DNA of 61,880 bases from Herbinix sp. (GTDB taxonomy: Bacteria > Bacillota > Clostridia > Lachnospirales > Lachnospiraceae): assembly GCA_029240245.1 (NCBI GenBank), contig JARBTJ010000031.1:1-61880 (forward strand). Reading direction: 5' to 3'. Position numbers and translations under genes: made by a program. Positions within the stretch are counted from its first letter, which is position 1. Each line of letters starts with the position of its first letter. This document shows, piece by piece, positions 26,260-35,275 of the stretch. The notes below the pieces were generated by a model. The model saw nothing but the letters and a program-made list of their open reading frames with translations, did not search any database and was not told the DNA's origin.

Positions 26260-27951
26260 ATGATTACTGATGAAAGACAAATGGTTAACGGTGAAGATTA
26301 TGCTGATCTTGTAATTTTTTATTTGAATAACAGAGCGCTTCTCGAAGGATATAGGGATTCCTATATTCATTATATTAACGAGGCTTTTGCCGTCGTGCAC
26401 ATACCGGCTTCACAGATAAATATGAGAACTTTGAATCCTTTCCGCTATCAAATAATTCCCACGGTTTTTGTATTAACTAGCGAAATAAGCTTAGAAGCTT
26501 CCGGTGTGACTAATTTAAGAAATATTCCTCGTTTTGATTTGCGTGGTTCAGGTACATTAATCGGTATCATTGATACAGGTATTGATTATACGAATCCGCT
26601 CCTCTTGAAACCGGATGGAACAACTAAAATTGTATCCCTCTGGGACCAGACCATTGATTCCGGTAACTCTCCTTACAATACAATGTTCGGTACGGAATAT
26701 AGTTCTCAGGAAATAAATTTAGCACTTACCTCTGAAAATCCGACCGAAATCGTACCCAGTACAGATGATAATGGGCATGGCACCATGATGGCAGCCGTAG
26801 CTGCAGGTAATGAGGACCAACAGGCAGAATTTGCCGGTGTAGCACCAGATGCCGAATTAATTGTTGTAAAACTACGTCCTGCCAAACAATATATTAAGAA
26901 ATTTTTCATAATACCTGAAGATGTTTTATGTTATCAGGAAAATCATATTATGTGGGGTGTACAGTATTGCATCAACAAGGCGAATGAATTAAACAAACCT
27001 ATTGTAATCTGTTTAGGTATCGGTTCCTCACAAGGGTCACATACCGGTCAGTCTTCCTTATCAATTTTTTTATCAATTTATGGTGATTTACCTCGTAGAG
27101 CTGTTGTGATTTCTGCAGGAAATGAAGGAAATTTAGGCCGGCATTATTCCGGTACGATAGACCCATCCATCGGTTATAATAATGTATTGCTTAATGTTGG
27201 GGAAAACGACACTGGGTTCTTCATGGAACTATGGGGGACATCACCCGTCATCTATTCCATTTCCATCCTTTCACCAAATGGTGAATATATTCCACAAATA
27301 TCAGCAAGCCTGCAATTAAATCGAGAAATATCATTTATTTTTGATTTTTCCACAATTTATATTGACTATATCATAACGGAATCAGAATCCGGTGACCAGC
27401 TAATTTTAATGCGTTTCGAAAATGCGACACCCGGTGTCTGGTCCTTCAATGTATATAGCCAGGGAGATCTTATTACAGACTTTAATATCTGGTTGCCTAT
27501 GGGAAATATAATATCAGACCAGACTTATTTTCTGCAGCCTGATATTTATACCACTGTTACAGCCCCGGGTACAGCAGAGGTTCCCATCACTATCACAGCA
27601 TACAATCCTGTAAACAAAAATTTATATGTCAATTCCAGCCGTGGTTATACCCGGTCGCATACTGTGAAACCGGATCTTGCAGCTCCTGGAGTGAACTACA
27701 TTGCTCCGAATAATAACAAGGAATTCGTGAATTATTCCGGCACCGGAGTAGCAACTGCACACACGGCAGGAATAATAGCAATGATTTATGAATGGGCGGA
27801 AATCAGAGGTAATCGAACCGGACTAGATTCTGTAGGTATTAAAGACTATCTTGCACGCGGAGCCATCCGAAGCCCGACACTTATTTATCCCAACAGAGAT
27901 TGGGGATATGGCATTTTGGATATTTTCAATATTTTTAATATTCTACGATAA
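26260..27951 (+). CDS. Csp-like S8 family pseudoprotease (catalytic Ser replaced by Gly)
   Basis: 563 aa, colinear with the preceding subtilase throughout, including the jelly-roll-like insert (MELWGTS...WSFNVYSQ...IWLP). Asp105 (IIDTGID), His173 (NGHGT) and the oxyanion-loop SAGNEG are kept. The nucleophile position reads SGTGVATAHT, with Gly496 (codon GGA at 27745-27747) exactly where its neighbour has Ser496. It is therefore predicted to be unable to hydrolyse peptides. In C. difficile, CspA and CspC are pseudoproteases that sense germinants and regulate CspB, so a sensor or regulator role is the natural inference. The frame is intact, so this is not a dead gene. Confidence 0.88.
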   Translation: MITDERQMVNGEDYADLVIFYLNNRALLEGYRDSYIHYINEAFAVVHIPASQINMRTLNPFRYQIIPTVFVLTSEISLEASGVTNLRNIPRFDLRGSGTLIGIIDTGIDYTNPLLLKPDGTTKIVSLWDQTIDSGNSPYNTMFGTEYSSQEINLALTSENPTEIVPSTDDNGHGTMMAAVAAGNEDQQAEFAGVAPDAELIVVKLRPAKQYIKKFFIIPEDVLCYQENHIMWGVQYCINKANELNKPIVICLGIGSSQGSHTGQSSLSIFLSIYGDLPRRAVVISAGNEGNLGRHYSGTIDPSIGYNNVLLNVGENDTGFFMELWGTSPVIYSISILSPNGEYIPQISASLQLNREISFIFDFSTIYIDYIITESESGDQLILMRFENATPGVWSFNVYSQGDLITDFNIWLPMGNIISDQTYFLQPDIYTTVTAPGTAEVPITITAYNPVNKNLYVNSSRGYTRSHTVKPDLAAPGVNYIAPNNNKEFVNYSGTGVATAHTAGIIAMIYEWAEIRGNRTGLDSVGIKDYLARGAIRSPTLIYPNRDWGYGILDIFNIFNILR

Positions 27952-28050
27952 TCCTAAGAAGTGGCAATCATATTAACAGACATTTTATTTATCAATTAAT
28001 ACTCTTCCTTTTCGTTGAATTTATGTGAAGCACAAAATAAGATATCAGAA

Positions 28051-28113
28051 AACAATAATCCGGTAATACTAACCGCATAGGCATTATGCATTGGTAGATA
28101 CCGGATTATTGTT
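28051..28113. terminator. Bidirectional terminator between convergent genes
   Basis: AACAATAATCCGGTA (28051-28065) is perfectly inverted at 28099-28113. T-rich tracts follow on both strands, between the subtilase pair (plus) and the 28255 gene (minus). The remainder of 27952-28254 shows no gene. Confidence 0.8.
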
Positions 28114-28254
28114 TATCTATATTTCCATATTACATTCGGAGTTGCTTATCAAATGAGATATTAATGTGATTTCTCTAGGTATAGGTCGAAGGTAAACAAT
28201 AACATCTATGTCAACTCATCATCCTATGCATCACCTTATAAATCCGATATTTTA

Positions 28255-28809
28255 TTATTTCCATGCTGGTCCTAGTTTAATTACAAATAAATATTCACAT
28301 TTGTTTTGACCAAAGGTACAGGTGATTGTAAATCCTCGATAACTCGGATTAGTATAAGTATCAGAGTGTGAACTTAACATCAAGGCAAAATGTTGATTTA
28401 AACCAAAGGAATATTTTCCTTCCTCCACAGCAATGACATCTCTTTTTACGGTGATTCTTGAATGAACCAAGTAACCATTTTTTGTTATAAGGTCGTCATT
28501 TACCGTTATCGAATCCGGAGTATTGTCACCAAAATCCAGGTTTATATTATCCTTAAATAACACTCCTTCCGGACTTTCAAATACCGGTAGCTCCTTTTGA
28601 CTTAGAATTAATGATGTGAAATCATTATTCTTCTTTGAAGAACCATTCCAATCAATTAGATTAACACCATGAATGATTTCTGTCTCTCCGACGGTAATTG
28701 TTAGCTTAGGAGGAGTGTTATTTGAATCTAAATAATTTATTATCGAAATCCCTGATCTATTAAAACTAATTATCAATAAGAGAGCCATACCTGTTATGAT
28801 CCGTAACAT
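28255..28809 (-). CDS. Membrane-anchored extracytoplasmic protein of unknown function
   Basis: 184 aa from the ATG at 28809, which has GGGAGG 9 nt upstream. In-frame ATGs at 28818 and further upstream are too close to that site or lack one. One N-terminal helix (about residues 3-20) precedes a soluble domain of beta-strand character (KLTITVGETEI, SITVNDDLI, SRITVKRDV, TITCTFGQNKCEYLFVIKL). No Cys lipobox was seen. The family was not recognised. It is monocistronic and convergent with the subtilase genes. Confidence 0.6.
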   Translation of the reverse strand: MLRIITGMALLLIISFNRSGISIINYLDSNNTPPKLTITVGETEIIHGVNLIDWNGSSKKNNDFTSLILSQKELPVFESPEGVLFKDNINLDFGDNTPDSITVNDDLITKNGYLVHSRITVKRDVIAVEEGKYSFGLNQHFALMLSSHSDTYTNPSYRGFTITCTFGQNKCEYLFVIKLGPAWK

Positions 28810-29357
28810 ATTATCCATCCTCCCTGTGATACATTGTGATTCCATAAATTCAAATTCAATTTTCATGAGTGTATTAGCTCATGAATGCTAATGTTGCTTT
28901 AGTTTGGTTATATCAGCGATTTTGCTTTAGTAAGGTAACATTTATAGTATATATCATCTGGGTATATAGTTTAGACTATAGCAATAGTATAATTACATAC
29001 TATCACTATAGTCTGTTTATTTCAAGCCTATATTTATTGAATTTAGTAATTAATTAGGTAATTATATTTGATATTAATTTAGTAATTATATTAGTACATT
29101 TTGCATTATTTGTTACTTAATTTGTATTTAATTACTTTGCATCAATGATAACACCGACAAACACGTTGTGATACCACTAATTCGCACCAATGATACCAGT
29201 AATATTAATGTTGATACCAGGGCATTACCCTCATTGTGCGTACAGGTGGTTCTCAACTGCGTATTGGTGGAACCATGTGCGCGAAATAATCATACTAAAT
29301 TTGTATTAAGTTTGCTATAAAAAGTTTGTTATTAAGTTTGCTATTAAGTTTCCATGT
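28810..29357. other. Gene-free AT-rich spacer with a 17-bp palindrome
   Basis: AGACTATAGcaATAGTA (28973-28989) pairs with 28998-29014 with two mismatches. TGATACCA occurs three times between 29145 and 29220, and TTAAGTTTGCTAT-like words repeat near 29310-29350. No coding frame is supportable. Confidence 0.4.
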
Positions 29358-30140
29358 TTAAAATGTTCGGATTACAAATGTATCATATGCTTCCTTGAAT
29401 TCATATCCAAGCTTCTCAGCCAAATGAACTGACATCATATTGGCTGCATCCCAGCACGGGTATAAACCTTTTTCTCTGCAGTCAAGTATTAATGCAGCTC
29501 CGGCAACCGTCGCAAGCCCCTGTCGGCGATATTCTTCTCTGGTATCAATTTCAATTTCAATTCCATCATCATAAACGGTATAGGATGAAGCACCGCTGAC
29601 AATCTTACCATCGTGTACAATTACTCTTCCGATACCCCTTTCCAAATAATCCGCTTTTGACCGGAAGTTAGACACAAAATCACAACTCCAATCCTCTTTA
29701 ACCGCTTCCTGATACCATGTGTCATCAATGGGATGCAATGTATACTCCTTCGGTAAACTGTTTACAATGGCTCTTAAATAATTAAGATCAAATTCAGCCA
29801 TTCTCTTCTTTATAGAATAACGCTGTATTTTTTTGCATCTATCCCGATAATGTACTTCTACTAGTTCACCTATCTTCCTATTTTGGGCAATGATATAGGC
29901 CATTCTCATCTTTGGTAAATCTAGTATTTGGGCAATCAGCTGCATCATTACCTCAGAATTATCCTCACCTGCTATAAAACAGAAACAATCCATTTGTATC
30001 AGAGCTACCTTAGGCTCCTCCATATTATCTGTCCAGGCTCTTCCCATATGCCCTTGCAAGCAAGACAAAATCATGGAATCCTCCATACTTTGAAACAAGT
30101 GTTGAATTTTATTCCGATCCTTCTCTTTGATTTCTATCAT
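29358..30140 (-). CDS. GNAT family N-acetyltransferase (PF12746-like)
   Basis: 260 aa. The C-terminal half (about residues 140-258) is a GNAT fold. The acetyl-CoA binding segment is REEYRRQGLATVAGAALILDC, i.e. the Q/R-x-x-G-x-A/G motif. The downstream CWDAANMMSVHLAEKLGY is typical of the GNAT_acetyltran group related to zwittermicin-resistance-like proteins. The N-terminal half is the group's variable domain. GGGGGA precedes the ATG. The substrate is unknown. About 80 nt separate it from the synthetase-like gene upstream, so read-through from the T-box operon is possible. Confidence 0.8.
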   Translation of the reverse strand: MIEIKEKDRNKIQHLFQSMEDSMILSCLQGHMGRAWTDNMEEPKVALIQMDCFCFIAGEDNSEVMMQLIAQILDLPKMRMAYIIAQNRKIGELVEVHYRDRCKKIQRYSIKKRMAEFDLNYLRAIVNSLPKEYTLHPIDDTWYQEAVKEDWSCDFVSNFRSKADYLERGIGRVIVHDGKIVSGASSYTVYDDGIEIEIDTREEYRRQGLATVAGAALILDCREKGLYPCWDAANMMSVHLAEKLGYEFKEAYDTFVIRTF

Positions 30141-30220
30141 TTTATATCCCCCATCCTTTATGATCGTTTTCCTATAATAAATGGATTATAACACTATTGG
30201 ATTCGTTTTAACTACGAAAA

Positions 30221-32230
30221 TCATTCAAACTGACTGTCATGCTTTTTGAAGAAATCAACACGTGGTTCCAGAAACCTCAACCGATGTTCCTTATCCTTAT
30301 CAAAAAATGCTGTTATGGGCTCAAAGATATTCTCCCAATCCCAAAGATCTCCACCCACTCCTAAGTATTCTCTTACTAACTCACAACCGGTAGGCGCTAT
30401 TGGGTGTAATAAGGTTGTGGTTACCCGAACTACGTGAAATACATCGATTAGTACCTGCCTGCGCAAAGCATCATCCTCATTTGCATCAGCAATTCTGATA
30501 TTATTTACCCAATACTTATTCATATTACGGATATAGGTATCGAGTACATAAGTCAGCCGATGAAATTCATGATTGTACATGTGCAATTCAAAACTTAAAA
30601 TGGCTTCTATGGATTCTTTGCGGATAGACTCACTGATAGCACCGTCCGGAATTTTTGAATCATAGTATTTTTGTGCTGTGTAAAAGCAGGACCTAATAAT
30701 CCTGTTGAATACATTCGTCAACAAATTACCTTCCTTTGTCACAGGATCAATTCCCTCTAATGTGTTTTTAGCAAATACCTTAGGTTGAAAACTAACACTT
30801 TTAGAATCTAATCCAAGGCTTAAAAAATGCATCCGTAGTTGTTCTGCTGTATAATACTGTAATAATTCTTTTGCCATAGGCGGTTTGATTTCACCACTGC
30901 TGCTCGCTTTCTTATCCATGAATAATACATGATTATTTGCGATTAAATGTGGTAACATCAGCTCCCCATCCTTCGGTGTGATACTTGGGTCATGCTCCTG
31001 CAGTGCCATAAACATTGCCATCTCGGCTATTCCATAAAAATATATATTGTCCTCTCCGATAAATTGATATACTATCGCCTCAGATGAGCACCACCAATCC
31101 TTCCACTTCCCTTTTTCTACACCTAACGTTTCCAGGTAGGTCCTTGTAAATGATATCGGTGCCCATAAGGATTCCGGCCACACCCAAAATGTCAGATTAT
31201 CGAGGGATTCTAATTCGGGCACTCTAACGCCCCATTCGATATTACCAGTTAGGCGAAATGGTACCAGTGTTTTTCCGGTTCGATAATAAATTCCTTTCTC
31301 ACCGAGAACATTTCTAGCTAAATCCCTGTTGTCAAGATTTTCAAACACCAGGGTTACGGAAGTCTTCTTATCCTCATCCAAAATATCAAATTTCGGAAGC
31401 TTCTCTTTGATCTCCTCCAATAAATCCATTTGATTTCTTTTCACATAAATGACAGGCTTCTTCAAAAATTCTTCCATTGCACTTAATAGGTATTTCCGTG
31501 TATTCGTATGAAGACGAAGGAATTCCACTCGATCTGATAATAATCTCTGAAAATCCTCTAATTTAAAATACCAATTGGTAACGTTTTTTACCTCGGGTTT
31601 TTTACCAGAAAGCGTACTCGTAGGATGAATTAAATCACTCGGCATGTACTGATGTCCTAACGAACATTCATCTGCATAGCCTATGTCAGAACTACAGCCC
31701 TGTATGGGACATTGTCCAACGACCTGCCGTCCATTTAACAGTACCTTATATTCCGGATCATAAAATTGAGGGGTTGATAATTTCTCTAAATAACCTTTTT
31801 TATATAAAGCATGAAATATCTCATCCGAAACCTCCTGATGTACCTCACCGGTACGTCCAAGAGCTGACGCTCCATAAAGATTAAGACTTATCTCATACTC
31901 TGCCAACGCTTCCTTTTGTTTGAGATGATTTCCATATACGTAATCTTCAATCGCACCTACATTTTCCTCCGTTTCCGTTCGCTTACGAAAGCTTTCTAAA
32001 ATCGGTGAACCATAGCAATCTGTACCGGATACAAAGATAACATTTTTCATACCGATTCTATCTCTTAAAAATCGTGCAAAAACATCGGCATGAATAAATA
32101 CTCCTCCAATATGGCCAAAATGTAATTCCTTATTACCATACGGCATACCGGCTGTTATAACCGCACGCTTCGGAAATATCGGCCTTTCCGACAACAGCTG
32201 TTTGCTTCGTTTGTTAGATCTTTCCTCCAT
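30221..32230 (-). CDS. Methionyl-tRNA-synthetase-like class I tRNA ligase (divergent)
   Basis: 669 aa. The catalytic Rossmann domain opens with AGMPYGN and HFGHIGG (the HIGH motif). A Cys/His-containing knuckle (CPIQGC...ECSLGH), FWVWPESLWAPISF and an anticodon-binding helical domain follow, as in MetRS. The KMSKS loop reads DKKASSSGE, which departs from the consensus. A region of about 70 residues around 280-350 extends the connecting domain, and no C-terminal EMAPII-like dimerisation domain is seen. The start is the ATG at 32230, 6 nt after AGGAGG. A T-box leader controls it, which supports an aminoacylation role. A second standard metG elsewhere in the genome is likely but cannot be seen here. 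Confidence 0.8.
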   Translation of the reverse strand: MEERSNKRSKQLLSERPIFPKRAVITAGMPYGNKELHFGHIGGVFIHADVFARFLRDRIGMKNVIFVSGTDCYGSPILESFRKRTETEENVGAIEDYVYGNHLKQKEALAEYEISLNLYGASALGRTGEVHQEVSDEIFHALYKKGYLEKLSTPQFYDPEYKVLLNGRQVVGQCPIQGCSSDIGYADECSLGHQYMPSDLIHPTSTLSGKKPEVKNVTNWYFKLEDFQRLLSDRVEFLRLHTNTRKYLLSAMEEFLKKPVIYVKRNQMDLLEEIKEKLPKFDILDEDKKTSVTLVFENLDNRDLARNVLGEKGIYYRTGKTLVPFRLTGNIEWGVRVPELESLDNLTFWVWPESLWAPISFTRTYLETLGVEKGKWKDWWCSSEAIVYQFIGEDNIYFYGIAEMAMFMALQEHDPSITPKDGELMLPHLIANNHVLFMDKKASSSGEIKPPMAKELLQYYTAEQLRMHFLSLGLDSKSVSFQPKVFAKNTLEGIDPVTKEGNLLTNVFNRIIRSCFYTAQKYYDSKIPDGAISESIRKESIEAILSFELHMYNHEFHRLTYVLDTYIRNMNKYWVNNIRIADANEDDALRRQVLIDVFHVVRVTTTLLHPIAPTGCELVREYLGVGGDLWDWENIFEPITAFFDKDKEHRLRFLEPRVDFFKKHDSQFE

Positions 32231-32477
32231 CATAATCCTCCTCATCATAATTTGATATTTGATTTAACCTTGTTTCTACTCTTAATTCATAGTCGTTCAA
32301 TTGCTAATGTTCTTTTCCCTTAGTGCTGAGCTCTTCGGTTATTTATGCACTTCTCATCTAGGCTCATTGAAATTTCCTATCTTCTAAACGTAGTTCTTTG
32401 CTAATACACAATCGAGTAAGAGGCTCCCGTTAGATTGCGACAGGCATGGTCCATCTTCGCTGGACACACGCGCACAC

Positions 32478-32746
32478 AAAAAACCCCTACAGAAACCTGT
32501 AGGGGCGATAAATATCGCGGTGCCACCCTAAATCATTAATATGTCGCCATATTAATCTTATCAAGTACTATCATACTCTAGTTCTGTAACGTGAACTCAC
32601 GTCATAGCATCACTAAAATCATATAATTTAGATCCGTATGAAGCTCCGAGTCTTGTTTCATCATAAAACTTCATCATTCCTTCTCAGCTACCGGAATTCT
32701 CTGTAGATTATTCTTATGATTACTTTTCTCTTCATTGCTTTTAATT
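32478..32746 (-). ncRNA. T-box leader riboswitch of the MetRS-like gene
   Basis: On the minus strand the conserved T-box core AGGGTGGCACCGCG (32516-32529) is followed by a terminator stem CCCCTACAG/CTGTAGGGG (32484-32505) and six T. About 200 nt of stem I-III sequence precede it, starting just after a sigma-A promoter. Uncharged tRNA would stabilise the antiterminator. ATG triplets lie in the expected specifier region (about 32660-32680), consistent with tRNA-Met, but I could not fold it to prove the codon. No other gene was seen in 32231-33015. Confidence 0.9.
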
Positions 32747-32752
32747 TTCTAT

Positions 32753-32781
32753 AGTATATGTAATACAATTCTTATTGTCAA
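32753..32781 (-). promoter_or_regulatory. Sigma-A promoter of the T-box operon
   Basis: TTGACA (32776-32781), a 17-nt spacer and TATACT (32753-32758) on the minus strand, positioned immediately before the T-box RNA. Confidence 0.85.
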
Positions 32782-33015
32782 GGGATTTTATTCAAAATTT
32801 AAACACATTTAAACACATTAAACCTATTTTTTTTGTAAAGTGGAATTTACTTTTTCATTTAACCACAATCAGCCACAATTAACCACAATTTATAATATAT
32901 TTTACGATATTTTAAATGTCCATTTGAAAATTCTTAATTTGATTTCAATTGATTTTATATGATTTTATATAAAACCTTAACTTAAATATTATTCATTTCA
33001 AACTTTTTAGTAGAA

Positions 33016-33375
33016 CTATCTGGTAACTACCGCATCGGCATAGTAAGGAATGATAATGTAATTTCCGACATGAATTGTATCGGAGATTAATCCGTTACTA
33101 TCTTTGATCTCTTCAATATAATCGTTAAGATTCGAATATTCATCCGTTATATATTCGGATGCAATGCTCCAAAGAGAATCACCTCTATGGATTTCCACGC
33201 TGGTAATCTGTTTGGTTCTTGCCGAATTTCTCTCTGCCGTTACCGTCTTACTGAAGAATACGGCTGAACAAATGATAATTGCCACGAATAAGATAATCGC
33301 TACCATCAACGTTCTATTATTTACGCCTCTTCTGTATTTATTTCTTTTTGTCATCATATTTACTGTTCTGGTCAT
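33016..33375 (-). CDS. YneA-like LysM protein, SOS-controlled cell-division inhibitor candidate
   Basis: 119 aa. The start is the ATG at 33375 with GGGAGG 8 nt upstream; an ATG at 33390 contains part of that site. A basic N-terminus precedes one transmembrane helix (about residues 22-43) and a C-terminal LysM domain (about 60-112: VEIHRGDSLWSIASEY...HVGNYIIIPYY). This matches Bacillus YneA, which blocks septation during the SOS response and is encoded divergently from lexA exactly as here. LexA-box-like sites fill the shared intergenic region. Function is inferred from architecture and position. Confidence 0.75.
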   Translation of the reverse strand: MTRTVNMMTKRNKYRRGVNNRTLMVAIILFVAIIICSAVFFSKTVTAERNSARTKQITSVEIHRGDSLWSIASEYITDEYSNLNDYIEEIKDSNGLISDTIHVGNYIIIPYYADAVVTR

Positions 33376-33553
33376 AAAAATACCTCCCATATCAATATAA
33401 AATATTCATAATTTACTGCTCATTGTTATTTACATTTTTATTGTATTATGTGCCACAGTCATCCGATGTCCATATTCAAAAAATATTTACTTTTTATTGA
33501 TTTAAATCAATAAAATCTTTTCTACATGTCTTATAGAATATATAATTCATATT

Positions 33554-33682
33554 CGAACATATGATGCGAACATTTGTTTTGTTTTTCTTAATTATACATT
33601 CCAAACATTTGTTTGTCAACTAATTTTTCGAACATACATTTCTTTTTACAAACATTTTTTCGTTTTTTAGAACATAAGTTTT
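33554..33682. promoter_or_regulatory. Array of LexA-box-like operators between yneA-like gene and lexA
   Basis: Six sites related to the Gram-positive box CGAACRNRYGTTYG begin at 33554 (CGAACATATGATGC), 33567 (CGAACATTTGTTTT), 33602 (CAAACATTTGTTTG), 33629 (CGAACATACATTTC), 33649 (CAAACATTTTTTCG) and 33669 (AGAACATAAGTTTT). The second and third are the best. The last overlaps the -35 of lexA. Confidence 0.7.
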
Positions 33683-33709
33683 GCATTTCTTCATTAAGTA
33701 TGTTATACT
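33681..33709 (+). promoter_or_regulatory. Promoter of lexA
   Basis: TTGCAT (33681-33686), a 17-nt spacer, then TATACT (33704-33709). A LexA-like box at 33669-33682 overlaps the -35, consistent with autorepression. Confidence 0.65.
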
Positions 33710-33835
33710 GTACAAGAAAAGTGAAGAAATGTGGTAAATATAACAATAAGTACCGACCAGATTACATAGACGGTTCAATAAATTTATTACTAATCGCATT
33801 GAAACATAATATTTATGAAATGGAGGCTGATACGA

Positions 33836-34453
33836 ATGGGTTATGGGAGAATAAGCAATAAGCAGAAAGAAATACTGGAGTATTTAAAGACTCAGATAAT
33901 TAATAAAGGATATCCGCCGGCTGTTCGTGAAATTTGTGAAGCTGTTAAATTGAAATCAACCTCATCTGTTCACTCACATCTTGAAACCTTGGAAAAGAAC
34001 GGATATATACGCCGTGACCCCTCCAAGCCCAGAGCTATTGAAATAATCGATGATGAATTCAACCTGACAAGACGTGAGCTCGTGAACGTACCGATTGTTG
34101 GAACAATTACAGCCGGACAGCCCATCCTGGCTGTGGAAAATATTGATAGCTACTTTCCGATTCCTTCGGAATATATGCCCAATGAAGAGACTTTTATGCT
34201 TCTCGTTAAGGGCGAAAGTATGATTAATGCCGGTATTTTTAACGGTGACAAGATTCTGGTACAAAAGCAGTCACATGCCAAGAATGGAGATATCGTTGTT
34301 GCTCTGATTGAGGATGAAGTAACGGTAAAAACCTTCTATAAGGAAAATGGCTATTATCGTTTACAACCGGAAAATGACTCCATGGAGCCTATTATCCTTC
34401 CTGAATTGAATATATTAGGTAAGGTTATTGGTCTATTCCGTATGTTCCAATAA
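33836..34453 (+). CDS. lexA: SOS repressor LexA
   Basis: 205 aa. The start is the ATG at 33836 (MGYGRISNKQ), 9 nt after GGAGG; the upstream ATG at 33815 contains the same site and is rejected. An N-terminal winged-helix DNA-binding domain (about residues 1-65, YPPAVREICEAVKLKSTSSV) is followed by the autoproteolytic S24 domain. Cleavage occurs between Ala93 and Gly94 (TITAGQP), with nucleophile Ser128 (GESM) and general base Lys165 (TVKTF). DNA-damage-activated RecA would trigger cleavage. It is divergent from the yneA-like gene. Confidence 0.96.
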   Translation: MGYGRISNKQKEILEYLKTQIINKGYPPAVREICEAVKLKSTSSVHSHLETLEKNGYIRRDPSKPRAIEIIDDEFNLTRRELVNVPIVGTITAGQPILAVENIDSYFPIPSEYMPNEETFMLLVKGESMINAGIFNGDKILVQKQSHAKNGDIVVALIEDEVTVKTFYKENGYYRLQPENDSMEPIILPELNILGKVIGLFRMFQ

Positions 34454-34583
34454 ACCTCTTCCTCGTTATTTTCAATAAACATTCTATCAAGATATTAATC
34501 GATTGGCTGATCGTCTGTTTGTAAGCTTATTAGAAAGTGAATTTTATATCAGAGGTAAACACTTATTTAAAAGAAACACATTA

Positions 34584-34607
34584 AGGGAAGCTTATCAAAG
34601 CTTCCCT
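34584..34607 (+). terminator. Hairpin after lexA
   Basis: AGGGAAGCTT (34584-34593) and AAGCTTCCCT (34598-34607) form a perfect 10-bp stem with a 4-nt loop. A short, imperfect T tract (CTTTT) follows. Confidence 0.6.
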
Positions 34608-34620
34608 AATCTTTTGATTC

Positions 34621-34855
34621 CTATTTGGCATATCACTACTCTTTTTAATAACTATGCATATCACTAATCTTCTTAATAACGATACATATCACTAATCTTT
34701 TTAATGACTATTTGGCATATCACGAATCTTTTAATGACTATCTGGCATATCACTAATCTTCTTAATAACGATGCATATCACTAATCTTCTTAATAACTAT
34801 GCATATCATTAATCTTTTTAATGACTATTTGGCATATCACTAATCTTTTTAATAA
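34621..34855. repeat. Eight-copy minisatellite between lexA and rsfS
   Basis: Eight near-identical units have the core CATATCACTAATCTTYTTAA and a variable 5- or 8-base joint (ctatg, cgata, ctatttgg), giving periods of 28 and 31 bp. The units are not multiples of three and encode nothing. The array lies between convergent lexA and rsfS. Confidence 0.85.
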
Positions 34856-34918
34856 CCCTTTGACAGATAATTAATTTCAGTCAAGAATATTAAGTATCAG
34901 CGAATAACTTCTGACCGA

Positions 34919-35275
34919 TTAATCGTTTAACTGATCTTTACTTACGGTCTTTCCGTCTCTCCAGATACGTTCCAGATTATAAAACAATCTATCCTCCTTG
35001 GAGAATACATGAACGATCAAATCGCCGTAATCCATAAGAATCCAGCTTGCACTCCTTACACCCTCGATTCGTTTGGGTTCATAACCCTTTCTGCCGAGAG
35101 CATCCTTAACGGAATTCACTAAGGCATCAACCTGAGATGAATTTGTACCGTTAGCAATGATAAAATAATCAGCTATGATGGAAATATCCTTGATTTCAAT
35201 TACTTGAATATCTTCACCCTTTTTATCATCCAGCGCTTCATAAGCTAAACGTGCCATAACTTTAGAATTGTCCAT
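34919..35275 (-). CDS. rsfS: Ribosome silencing factor RsfS
   Basis: 118 aa, the usual length of the Iojap/RsfS family. It binds ribosomal protein L14 and blocks subunit joining in starvation. Visible family elements are ADYFIIANGTNSSQVDALVNSV, EGVRSASWILMDYGDLIVHVF and a C-terminal YNLERIW. AAAGAGG precedes the ATG, which lies 14 nt inside yqeK, so the two are translationally coupled. It is the last gene of the obgE-yhbY-nadD-yqeK-rsfS cluster. Confidence 0.95.
   Translation of the reverse strand: MDNSKVMARLAYEALDDKKGEDIQVIEIKDISIIADYFIIANGTNSSQVDALVNSVKDALGRKGYEPKRIEGVRSASWILMDYGDLIVHVFSKEDRLFYNLERIWRDGKTVSKDQLND

Noticed and set aside
33613..33861. 82-codon plus-strand open frame upstream of lexA
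   Set aside because: It runs through LexA boxes and the lexA promoter and ends inside lexA; no ribosome site.
34621..34855. CRISPR array
   Set aside because: Units are contiguous with 5-8 base joints instead of unique 30-40 base spacers, and no cas gene is nearby.
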